Source: Chlorobiaceae bacterium (GTDB taxonomy: Bacteria > Bacteroidota > Chlorobiia > Chlorobiales > Chlorobiaceae). From it: 54,459 nucleotides of DNA. Below, in pieces: positions 1 to 9,953 of this stretch. The first letter of the stretch is position 1; every line of letters starts with the position of its first letter. Below the pieces are notes generated by a model. That model did no database searches and was not told where the DNA came from. It saw only the letters and a program-made list of their open reading frames with translations. A program made the position numbers and the translations under genes. The DNA lies in assembly GCA_016931495.1 (NCBI GenBank), contig JAFGER010000020.1, forward strand, positions 1-54,459, read 5' to 3'.

Positions 1-115
1 ATCAGCACCCGCCTCTTTCGTATGGGTGCACGGCCGAGCGCCTGTACATGGTCATCAAATGATGGGCATTTACGATACCGATACCGATTCTGATGCCTAA
101 GCGGACAGTGAAAAA

Positions 116-2005
116 TCAACCCGCTTTCTGCTCGGCAACATCGCCGCTGTTTTCGCCGATCAGGTTCATCTGCTTGCGGTAGTAGGAGAAGGCTTCGTCC
201 TGCTTGAGGATGCCGAGCAGCTTGCCGGTGCCGCTTGCAACGACCGGCAGCGTGGAGTATTCGGAAATCTCGAAGATCTTGAGCGCTTCGTCGAGCTTGG
301 AGGTGTCGTAGAGCACGGTGACGTTTTTCTTGACCAGATCGTCGGCTATCATGCCCGGAAAGCCGCCCTCCTTGAGCACCAGGCTCATCTCGTCCAGACC
401 GATGATGCCGATGAACACGCCATCGGGCGTGGTGATGAAGAAGTGCGAGTCGCGCGTGTTATAAAACGCATCGATGATGGTTTCGACTCTGGTCACATCG
501 AAAAACTTGACGAACTTGCGCTGCATGGCGTCGAGCACGCTGATGTTGCCCGCGATGGTCAGGGCGATGCCGAAGCCGACGCGCACGTTCTCCTTTTCGA
601 GCACGTAGGTCTCCATCGTGTAGGGGTAGGCCAGACGCGCCACCAGCGCCGAGGTGACCGCCGCGAACATGATCGGCAGCACAATTTCGTACTGGCCGGT
701 GATTTCGAACAGAATCAGGATGACCGTCAGCGGCGCCCGCATGATGCCCGCCGTCACCGCGCCCATGCCGACCAGTGCGTACGCGCCGGATGCCGCCGTG
801 ATGGCCGGGAACCAGTCGTTGACCAGCTTGCCGAACATGCTGCCGAGCATCGCGCCCATTTTCATGGTCGGGGCGAACATGCCGCCCGAGCCTCCGGAGC
901 CGATCGTGAAGGCCGTCACAACCGGCTTGAGCAGATAGACCGCAATCATGTTCGTCCAGCTCTCCTGTCCCGTCAGCGCCTTGTCGATCGCCTCGTAGCT
1001 GAAGCCGTACAGCTCCGGAATCCACATGCTCACCAGGCCGCACAGCAGCCCGCCGAAAGCCGGCATCAGCCAGGCTGGAATGCGAAACTGTTTTTCCAGT
1101 TTCTGCAAGAACTCTTCGACCGCATAGAAGCTTCTGATGAAAAAGACCGCCGAAAGACCGGCCAGCACGCCGAGTATGAAATAGAAGACCAGCTCGGTAT
1201 CGGAGACCAGGCTGTAAGGCGGCACCTGAAAGGTCTGGTGATTGCCGAGATGGCTTCGTGAGATGACGGTGCCAACCACCGAGGCCACCACGATAGGGCT
1301 GAAAGTCCTGACGCTGAAGTCGCCCAGAATGACCTCGACGGCAAACATCACGCCGCCGATGGGGGCATTGAACACCGCGGCCAGACCCGCCGCCGCGCCG
1401 CAGCCGAGCAGCGTGCGGGTTCTGCCCGGCGAAAACCTGAGCAGTTGCGCGATGGTCGAGCCGAGCGAAGCGCCCACCTGCGCGATCGGCGCTTCCTGTC
1501 CGCCACCGCCGCCGGTGCCGATGCTGACCACCGAGGTGAAGGTTTTGTGAATCCAGTTCTTTACGGGAATCTTGCCATTCTTCTGCGCGACCGCCTTGAT
1601 GACCGACGGCAGGCCATGCTCGGGTCTGGCCTTGACCACGAAAGCATTGTAAAGTCCCACGACAAGGCCGCCCAGCGCAGGAATCAGCGGAAGCAGGATG
1701 AGGCGGACATAGTTGTTGAAGGTTGGCAGGCCAAGCGCGGTCGTGCCGTAAAAGAGGTAGGAGCTGATGATCTTGATGGCGTCGTGGAAAAGAACGGCCA
1801 CGTAGCCGGTGACCAGGCCAACGAAAACCGCGACGAGAAGAAACGGTAGATCCTGATTGAGGTTGAGCTGGGCAAGGAACGAGGCCCAGGTCATGCGGAC
1901 AAACTGCTGTGACGTGCCTTTAAAGTAACGGCTTTTGCGAAGGATGATGTACGTCAGCGCAGCGACACGCCGCTTGAGGCGGCTGTTTCCAAAAAGCCCC
2001 TTCAT
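116..2005 (-). CDS. ClC-family chloride channel/transporter with C-terminal CBS domains
   Basis: Long ORF; ClC motifs GTGGGGGQEAPIAQVGA and GSGGSGGMFAPTMKMGA; CBS-like C-terminus. Confidence 0.93.
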   Translation of the reverse strand: MKGLFGNSRLKRRVAALTYIILRKSRYFKGTSQQFVRMTWASFLAQLNLNQDLPFLLVAVFVGLVTGYVAVLFHDAIKIISSYLFYGTTALGLPTFNNYVRLILLPLIPALGGLVVGLYNAFVVKARPEHGLPSVIKAVAQKNGKIPVKNWIHKTFTSVVSIGTGGGGGQEAPIAQVGASLGSTIAQLLRFSPGRTRTLLGCGAAAGLAAVFNAPIGGVMFAVEVILGDFSVRTFSPIVVASVVGTVISRSHLGNHQTFQVPPYSLVSDTELVFYFILGVLAGLSAVFFIRSFYAVEEFLQKLEKQFRIPAWLMPAFGGLLCGLVSMWIPELYGFSYEAIDKALTGQESWTNMIAVYLLKPVVTAFTIGSGGSGGMFAPTMKMGAMLGSMFGKLVNDWFPAITAASGAYALVGMGAVTAGIMRAPLTVILILFEITGQYEIVLPIMFAAVTSALVARLAYPYTMETYVLEKENVRVGFGIALTIAGNISVLDAMQRKFVKFFDVTRVETIIDAFYNTRDSHFFITTPDGVFIGIIGLDEMSLVLKEGGFPGMIADDLVKKNVTVLYDTSKLDEALKIFEISEYSTLPVVASGTGKLLGILKQDEAFSYYRKQMNLIGENSGDVAEQKAG

Positions 2006-2222
2006 GGAATAAAAACAGTGGATTGGCAGTCATGGGATTATTTCAATGTATTTTTTCTCCCTGTTGATACCAAAGGCCTCCAGTCATTTATTTGCAGCGT
2101 CAGTTCCGGCTCGGGCGGCATCTGACCGGCCCCGAAATATTCTGCCGTTCCGGGCGAACAAAACGGCGAGGATTGACGTCATACACGGTGGAGAACAGAA
2201 CGCAACCAATGAAACCGAAACA

Positions 2223-2510
2223 ATGGAACAAGAAATCATCCGCTCGTGGGTATGGTCAACCACCTCTTCAGTGCCGTTCATCCTGCTCAACGTCTTTCTC
2301 TGGGCCTTCTATTTCATTCCCTCCATGATCGCCTGGACGCGCAAGCACCGCAGCCTTCCCGCCATCATCGCCCTGAACATCCTGCTCGGCTGGACGGGCC
2401 TCGGCTGGATCGGCGCCTTCGTCTGGTCGCTCTCCTGGCCGGGTGGAGAGCACTCGCAACCGCCAGCCTCGCCGGCGCAATCTACCTCCGGGTCAGATCA
2501 GTATGAATGA
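2223..2510 (+). CDS. Superinfection immunity (Imm_superinfect)-like small membrane protein
   Basis: Internal Met start in ORF 2046-2510; pattern FYFIPSMIAWTRKHRSLPAIIALNILLGWTGLGWIGAFVWSL typical of this family. Confidence 0.75.
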   Translation: MEQEIIRSWVWSTTSSVPFILLNVFLWAFYFIPSMIAWTRKHRSLPAIIALNILLGWTGLGWIGAFVWSLSWPGGEHSQPPASPAQSTSGSDQYE

Positions 2511-2779
2511 GTTTTTATCAGGTATGAAAACTTTCATTTTTTAGTTTGGATGACAGGGCTGCCGAACCCGACGTAGTCTCTCAAAACCGGGCGGTTCCGG
2601 CGGCTCAATCTGGACCCGTCCGTGAATTTTGTGACTTTCGTGATTTTCAGACGCACATAACTTTTTCCGAGGCTATGTGCGTTTGGTATTTCTGGCTTTG
2701 TTCTCTCTCGCGTTTTCCATTATTTTTACTTTTGCAATGTTTGATGGCGTTTTTTAGTGAACGTAATGAGCTTCACTTT

Positions 2780-2994
2780 ATGATTACTAAAGAGTTGCAG
2801 GAGCAAGCGCTGAGTCTGAATCCCATCGATAAGATTTGTCTGGTTGAAATGCTTCTCGAAAGCCTTAACAAGCCGGAAATCGATGCAGCTTGGGTTGCGG
2901 ATTCTGATCGCAGATATGCCGCTTACAAGAGGGGAAAATTAAGGGATCAACGTTGTACGAGGTGATGGAACACATTCGAAGATTAGGACTGTAG
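2780..2994 (+). pseudogene. Putative addiction-module antitoxin (Unstab_antitox/PF09720-like), frameshifted near the C-terminus
   Basis: MITKELQEQALSLNPIDKICLVEMLLESLNKPEIDAAWVADSDRRYAAYKRGK, then frame changes; adding one base in the GGGGAAAA run gives ...GKIKGSTLYEVMEHIRRLGL*. Confidence 0.6.
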
Positions 2995-3018
2995 ATTCAA
3001 ATATCTAAATAAATAGAA

Positions 3019-3744
3019 ATGATTTATTCGCCGCCACCTGATGATTTAGCTTCGAGGCTGGGTGTGATTTATAAGTACAGAAAAATTAGTTCTCCTGAAG
3101 AGTTTCGTCAAGCTTTGGCTATGATTAAATATAAATCATTATGGTTTTGGCATCTTACTGGGCAGAATGATGAAAATGAGTGCAATCCAAAAGTTATATT
3201 TGGTGGTGGATATGGTGCGAGATACAAATATTTCAAAGATGATTTTAAGAGTGCATATCCCGATTGGTCCATGAAGATTATAAAAGAAAAGGCTAGTAGG
3301 GCAGCAAAAAAACCAAGAATTCCAAGGTCAGTTGATGTTTATAAAAAATGGACTGTCTGTTGTTTTTCTGCGAAGGCAAATGATGTAGATTTATGGCATA
3401 GGTATGGAGGGGGTGGTTCCGGGATAGTATTGGCATATGAAGCTAAAAAAGATTCGTCAATTGGGATGGCTGCAAAGGTCAAGTATAAAGATGAAAAAGT
3501 TGTGTTGGATATCCTGAGGTTAGATGAAGAAAAATCATATGAAATATTTACGACAAAGCAGAAAAAATGGGAATGCGAAGAGGAGTATAGAATGGTTGAA
3601 CGTCTTGATGTTCCTTTTTCTGGTAAAGATATTGTGTATCCTGATGTAAATATTCTGAGTATCAGGTTAGGAGAGAGACTGGAAGATCACTATCGTACAG
3701 ATATAATCGATTTGTGTCAAAATTTAAATATTTCGATCATTTAA
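3019..3744 (+). CDS. DUF2971-like protein
   Basis: AT-rich ORF; motifs VCCFSAKANDVDLWHRYGGGGSGIVLAYE and KKWECEEEYRMVE resemble the DUF2971 pattern. Confidence 0.65.
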   Translation: MIYSPPPDDLASRLGVIYKYRKISSPEEFRQALAMIKYKSLWFWHLTGQNDENECNPKVIFGGGYGARYKYFKDDFKSAYPDWSMKIIKEKASRAAKKPRIPRSVDVYKKWTVCCFSAKANDVDLWHRYGGGGSGIVLAYEAKKDSSIGMAAKVKYKDEKVVLDILRLDEEKSYEIFTTKQKKWECEEEYRMVERLDVPFSGKDIVYPDVNILSIRLGERLEDHYRTDIIDLCQNLNISII

Positions 3745-3800
3745 GGATTAGTATTTTAAATGAAGATGGTTCTTGGTTTTTCCGAACATCTGAAAAATAT

Positions 3801-3838
3801 AAAAAAGCCCCGGAGCTTCATCAGCGCCGGGGCTTTTG
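3801..3838. terminator. Bidirectional intrinsic terminator between the DUF2971 gene and lysS
   Basis: aaaaaagccccgg..ccggggctttt stem with A/T tracts. Confidence 0.8.
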
Positions 3839-3862
3839 CATATCAATCCGTCAATCCTCGCT

Positions 3863-5395
<1,533 letters not shown>

Positions 5396-5443
5396 GCTGG
5401 TTCTCTGAAGTGATAAAAAAATAACGGGTTATGTGAGGGCGGC

Positions 5444-6376
5444 TCAGGCCGGGATCATGGTTTTGATCCAGATCGACGGCAGGGTGCTCAGTTTCTGGTA
5501 GAGCGAGCGGTAGGCCCGGCGGGAAAATACGTCATAGCCATTCTCTTCGATGGCCTTGAGGATGTCGCTGTAGTTGCGGCTGCTGATGCCGACGGCGAGG
5601 CGGCTGTTGCGTTCGAGCATCGGAATGCCGAGGTCGGCGGAGGCGTAGTATTTGCGTGCTCGCTCGATCTGGAACTTCATCAGCGCGACGAACTTGTCGT
5701 TCATCGTCCGGCTCATGAACTCCTCGCGGCTGTAGTCGAAGCGCCGCAAGTCTTCGAGCGGCAAGTAGATGCGGTTGCGGTCGATGTCTTCGCCGATGTC
5801 GCGAAGGATGTTGGTGAGCTGCATGGCGATGCCGAGGTCGATGGCGTGCTGGAGCGCGGCTTTATCTTTATAGCCGAAGATTTCAACCGTCATCAGCCCC
5901 ACCACCGACGCGACCTTGTAGCAGTAAACGTAGAGTTCGTCGAAGGTCTCGAAGGTCTGGAAATCGATGTCCATCGCCACGCCGTCGATCAGGTCGAGCG
6001 GCAGTTCGATGGGAATCGCGTAGTGGCGCAGTGTGTCCTGCCACGCCATGAGAATCGGGTCGTTACTTGGCTTGCCGTCGTAGCAGGCGCGAAGGCGTGT
6101 TTTCCAGTCGGCAATCGAGTCGTTCAGCTCCTCGCGCGTGAGCTGGCCGTTGCTCAGCTTGTCTTCGGCCAGATCGACCAGATCATCCACCGTGCGCAAC
6201 AGGGCGTACATGGCGAAGATCGGATTCTGCTGGCGCTTGGGCAGGAACTTGGTGGCGAGGTAAAAGGTCTTGGCGTGGTGCTTGGCGATCTGGCGGCAGT
6301 AGTCGTAGGCGTTCGTGAGCGACAGTGGTCGGCCTGCGTCGTGAAGTACTGTCTGTCCGTTGTAGCTGTAGTTCAT
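5444..6376 (-). CDS. crtB: Phytoene/squalene synthase family (phytoene synthase)
   Basis: DDLVD motif (RTVDDLVDLAED), QLTNILRDIGEDIDRNRIYLP signature. Confidence 0.92.
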   Translation of the reverse strand: MNYSYNGQTVLHDAGRPLSLTNAYDYCRQIAKHHAKTFYLATKFLPKRQQNPIFAMYALLRTVDDLVDLAEDKLSNGQLTREELNDSIADWKTRLRACYDGKPSNDPILMAWQDTLRHYAIPIELPLDLIDGVAMDIDFQTFETFDELYVYCYKVASVVGLMTVEIFGYKDKAALQHAIDLGIAMQLTNILRDIGEDIDRNRIYLPLEDLRRFDYSREEFMSRTMNDKFVALMKFQIERARKYYASADLGIPMLERNSRLAVGISSRNYSDILKAIEENGYDVFSRRAYRSLYQKLSTLPSIWIKTMIPA

Positions 6377-6628
6377 GAAACTTTCACTGCTGTTTTTGCC
6401 TGTCCGGATGCCGCAGTTCGCCTGCCGGGCATCAATGTCGACGCACCTTTTCCGGGATGTTTTTGTGTGCCGGAAAGGCGAAAAAATGTAACTTTCTGTG
6501 GCCGGATTACGTTGTCATAACGTGACGGAAAAATAACCCAAAGGCTTTAATATAGCAAGAGCGCACGAGGCGTCCGTCATCGCATGGTGCGAGCCTTAGC
6601 AGCGTGAATTACCTGTGAGACCATCCAT

Positions 6629-7933
6629 TTGATACCCATTCCATCCGCTGAACCGAGGGAACGTGCCGTGCTTGTCGGCATCACCTCGTCACCTGACATT
6701 CCCAGACACCTTGTCGAGGAGTACCTCGACGAGCTGGCTTTTCTTGCTGACACGGCGGGAGCCGACGTCGTTACCTCGATCATCCAGGAAAAGAAACAGC
6801 CCGATCCGGCCACCTGCATTGGCAGCGGCAAGGTCGAAGACCTCGCGGGTCTTGTCGAGGCGGACTCGATCGACATCGTTATTTTCGACGACGACCTCAC
6901 GCCGGTGCAGGTTCGCAACCTCGAACGCATCCTCAAGTGCAAGGTGATCGACCGCACCGGCCTCATCCTGCAAATCTTCGCTATTCGCGCCAAGTCCGCG
7001 CAGGCCCGCACGCAGGTCGAACTCGCGCAGCTGGAATACCTGCTTCCGCGTCTTTCCGGCGCGTGGACGCACCTGTCGAAGCAGAAGGGCGGCATCGGCA
7101 CCAAAGGCCCCGGCGAAACGCAGATCGAGACCGACCGGCGACTTGTGCGCAACCGCATCGCCTCGCTCAAGAAAAAGCTCCGCGCCGTCTCGCTCCAGCA
7201 CGAAACCCAGACCCGTGGCCGGGCGACCGTGCCGCGCGTGGCGCTGGTGGGCTACACCAACGCGGGCAAATCGACGCTGATGAATGCCCTCTGCCCCGAA
7301 GCGGACGCCTACGCCGAGAACCGGCTGTTCGCGACGCTCGACACCAAAACCCGGCGACTCGAACTCCGGATCAACAAGCTCGTGCTGCTCTCCGACACGG
7401 TCGGCTTCATCCGCAAGCTGCCGCATACGCTGGTCGAGAGTTTCAAATCTACGCTTGACGAGGTGTTGCAGGCCGACTTCCTCCTGCATGTCATCGATGT
7501 AAGTCATCCCGCCTTCGAGGAGCACATGCAGGTGGTGCGCGAAACGCTCAAGGAGATTGGCGTGAAGCACGACCACATCATCGAGGTGTTCAACAAGATC
7601 GACGCGCTCGACGACCCGGCGATCCTGACCGGCCTGCGCCAGAAGTATCCCGACGCGGTCTTCATCTCCGCCGCACGCGGCCTGAACCTCTCCGTGCTGA
7701 AGGAGAGCATCGCCAACCACGTCGCCCGCGACTACAAGACGCGCAAGGTGCGCACGCACGTTTCGAACTACAAGCTGATCGGCTACCTCTACGACCACAC
7801 CGAGGTGATCGACAAAAAGCACATCGATGAGGATGTGCTCCTCACCATCCGCGTGCACCGCAACAACCTCAAGCAGATCGACGCCATGCTCAAGGCGTCG
7901 GCATCGAAAAACCATGCCGCTGCAAATCTTTAA
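6629..7933 (+). CDS. hflX: GTPase HflX (TTG start)
   Basis: HflX N-domain, GPGETQIETDRR and GYTNAGKSTLMNAL G1 motif; DTVGFIRKLPHTLVESFKSTL. Confidence 0.96.
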   Translation: MIPIPSAEPRERAVLVGITSSPDIPRHLVEEYLDELAFLADTAGADVVTSIIQEKKQPDPATCIGSGKVEDLAGLVEADSIDIVIFDDDLTPVQVRNLERILKCKVIDRTGLILQIFAIRAKSAQARTQVELAQLEYLLPRLSGAWTHLSKQKGGIGTKGPGETQIETDRRLVRNRIASLKKKLRAVSLQHETQTRGRATVPRVALVGYTNAGKSTLMNALCPEADAYAENRLFATLDTKTRRLELRINKLVLLSDTVGFIRKLPHTLVESFKSTLDEVLQADFLLHVIDVSHPAFEEHMQVVRETLKEIGVKHDHIIEVFNKIDALDDPAILTGLRQKYPDAVFISAARGLNLSVLKESIANHVARDYKTRKVRTHVSNYKLIGYLYDHTEVIDKKHIDEDVLLTIRVHRNNLKQIDAMLKASASKNHAAANL

Positions 7934-8342
7934 CACCACGAAACGCACGATCGGCGAAGCCCGACTCGCCGAAGCCATCCGTCTGGTGATCGGCGAGGAG
8001 GGCGGCGCGGTCGGCTCCATCGAAGCGATCTACTGCGGCAACAAGATGATCCGCCGCATCAACCGCGACTTCCTCGGCCACGACTACGTCACCGACACCA
8101 TCACCTTCGGCTACAGCGAAGGCGGGGAGGTCGAAGGCGAATTCTACATCTCCCTCGACGTCATCGAATCCAACGCCCGCCGCTTCGGCGTGAGCTTCGA
8201 CGACGAATTGTTGCGCGTCACCATCCACTCCGCCCTGCACCTCATGGGCTACGACGATGAAACTCCGAAGTTGCGCGCCGCGATGAGCCGCCGGGAAGAC
8301 TATTATCTGGGGCGAATTCGCGTAGCATCGAATAAATTGTAG
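7914..8342 (+). CDS. ybeY: Endoribonuclease YbeY (rRNA maturation factor)
   Basis: HSALHLMGYDDE metal-site motif; ATG at 7914 overlaps the hflX end by 20 nt. Confidence 0.92.
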   Translation: MPLQIFNTTKRTIGEARLAEAIRLVIGEEGGAVGSIEAIYCGNKMIRRINRDFLGHDYVTDTITFGYSEGGEVEGEFYISLDVIESNARRFGVSFDDELLRVTIHSALHLMGYDDETPKLRAAMSRREDYYLGRIRVASNKL

Positions 8343-8426
8343 GGGCAACCCTTGCGGTTGCCCTGTAATGCCGACAAGGTTTCGCACTCGCCCAAAGAAT
8401 GGGCAACCGCAAGGGTTGCCCCTACA
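8338..8426. repeat. REP/MITE-like palindromic element, 26-bp perfect terminal inverted repeats
   Basis: TGTAGGGGCAACCCTTGCGGTTGCCC (8338-8363) and its exact reverse complement (8401-8426). Confidence 0.9.
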
Positions 8427-8683
8427 TCTAATCATTGACGGTAATCCGTTCATCCAAATCCAGATCGAAATCGTTTTCGAATGTCGTCGTTTTAATCCTT
8501 TCATTCCTGTCATCCGATTTTGCGGTCAGGTAGCTCGCCACGCCACATGATCTTTGCATCAGGGATCGGATTTTTTTACTAAATTATCCCCATCAAAATC
8601 CCTGCATCGTAGTTCCCTGTGCCGTTTGGCTTTCTGTTGACGGCAGTGCATGGGACCTTTGCAAACGATCAACCACCACCACC

Positions 8684-9403
8684 ATGAATCTCGTTATCAA
8701 CGACAAGCCGGTCCAGTCGTCCGTCGGCCAGACGATCGGCAAGGCCGCCCGGCTTGGCCACAGCCACGTTGGCTACGTTTGCGGAGGCCGCGGTCTCTGC
8801 CAGGCCTGCTACATCACCGTTCAGGAGGGGGCTGACTGCCTCGCTCCGCTCACTGACGTCGAGAAGGCGTTCCTTTCTCCGCGCCAGATCGCCGCAGGAG
8901 GCCGCATGGCCTGCCAGGCAACCATCGCCAAAGAGGGCGATGTGAAGGTGCTCTCGCGCCCCGAAGAGGTGCGCCGTATGGTGCTCGGCAATCCCTTCCA
9001 GCTTATCGGTTACGCCGCCGATATGGGCAAGGATACCGCGCAGCAGATTGTGCCGGGCATCCAGAACCTCATCGGCCGCATCCAGCGCGGCGAGATGGGC
9101 AGCAAGGAGGCTCTCGGCGACCTCATCGAGTCCGTTCAGGGCGCTGCCGGGCTGATTGTCGAAACCGTTCAGGAGTTTCCACAGTCGCTTGTGTTTCCTT
9201 TCAAGGATCAGATTATGGGCGTGATCGGCAAACTTCCGCTGCCGCAGATCCAGCTCCCGCAGCTTCCAGCGATTTCATTGCCGCAGCTCCCATTCTCGCT
9301 GCCGCAGTTGCCCTTCCCGCTGCCGTTCCTGCCTCAGCAGACGCAGTCTTCTGCTGCGCTCGAAAAGGTGACGATCACCGTGCAGCCTCCTGCCAAACCG
9401 TAA
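8684..9403 (+). CDS. Chlorosome envelope protein with N-terminal 2Fe-2S ferredoxin domain (CsmI/CsmJ/CsmX family)
   Basis: CGGRGLCQACYITV...MACQAT cysteine pattern; long C-terminal region with LPQLP repeats. Confidence 0.85.
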   Translation: MNLVINDKPVQSSVGQTIGKAARLGHSHVGYVCGGRGLCQACYITVQEGADCLAPLTDVEKAFLSPRQIAAGGRMACQATIAKEGDVKVLSRPEEVRRMVLGNPFQLIGYAADMGKDTAQQIVPGIQNLIGRIQRGEMGSKEALGDLIESVQGAAGLIVETVQEFPQSLVFPFKDQIMGVIGKLPLPQIQLPQLPAISLPQLPFSLPQLPFPLPFLPQQTQSSAALEKVTITVQPPAKP

Positions 9404-9441
9404 GTTCTTCTTTTTTGAACAGATAGTTCCGGTTTGTCCGC

Positions 9442-9476
9442 ATTCCCCCGGTTCACTGGCCGGGGGAATTTTTTTT
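9442..9476 (+). terminator. Intrinsic terminator downstream of the csm-type gene
   Basis: attcccccgg..ccgggggaat followed by T8. Confidence 0.88.
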
Positions 9477-9682
9477 GAGACCCTCCGTTCGCGCGGCACA
9501 GAATCCGGCTGAACAGTGATCGACCGCTCTGCGCATCAGTCACCAGCTCCTGTCATCCGCGTATCGTCTTCAAACACGCCCGTCATGTTTTCATTGCATT
9601 TTTTCTGACAAACTGTTTGCTTGTTTTGTTTTATTAAATTATAATTTGTCTAAATAAAAATAAACTTCAGGCAGGATAATTC

Positions 9683-9895
9683 ATGAATGGCCGGAAATCA
9701 GACATAGAGCCTCATATCCTCAGAGAGATTATGAGCTGCATTGCCGACATAGCGTATGGGGAGGTGGTGGTCACCATTCACGATACCCGGGTCGTTCAGG
9801 TCGAGAAACGTGAGAAGCGGCGGTTTGATGTCGCGGCTGGCGGAAAAAACGCCTTGCGCGGAAGCCTGGATCGTGATCCGGCTTCACACAGGTAA
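9683..9895 (+). CDS. DUF2292/YezD-like small protein
   Basis: YGEVVVTIHDTRVVQVEKREKRRF matches the family pattern. Confidence 0.65.
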   Translation: MNGRKSDIEPHILREIMSCIADIAYGEVVVTIHDTRVVQVEKREKRRFDVAAGGKNALRGSLDRDPASHR

Positions 9896-9953
9896 GCGCA
9901 AGCGAAGGGTGTAGTTATTGCTGTTTTAAATATTTAAAAATAAACAAGATAAG

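Noticed and set aside
6689-8020. 443-aa minus-strand ORF antisense to hflX
   Set aside because: High-GC shadow ORF opposite a clear HflX gene; Arg/His/Asp/Val-rich composition typical of antisense reading frames.
8338-8426. Possible CRISPR repeat pair
   Set aside because: Only two copies, in inverted rather than direct orientation, with no spacer array; better explained as a palindromic element.
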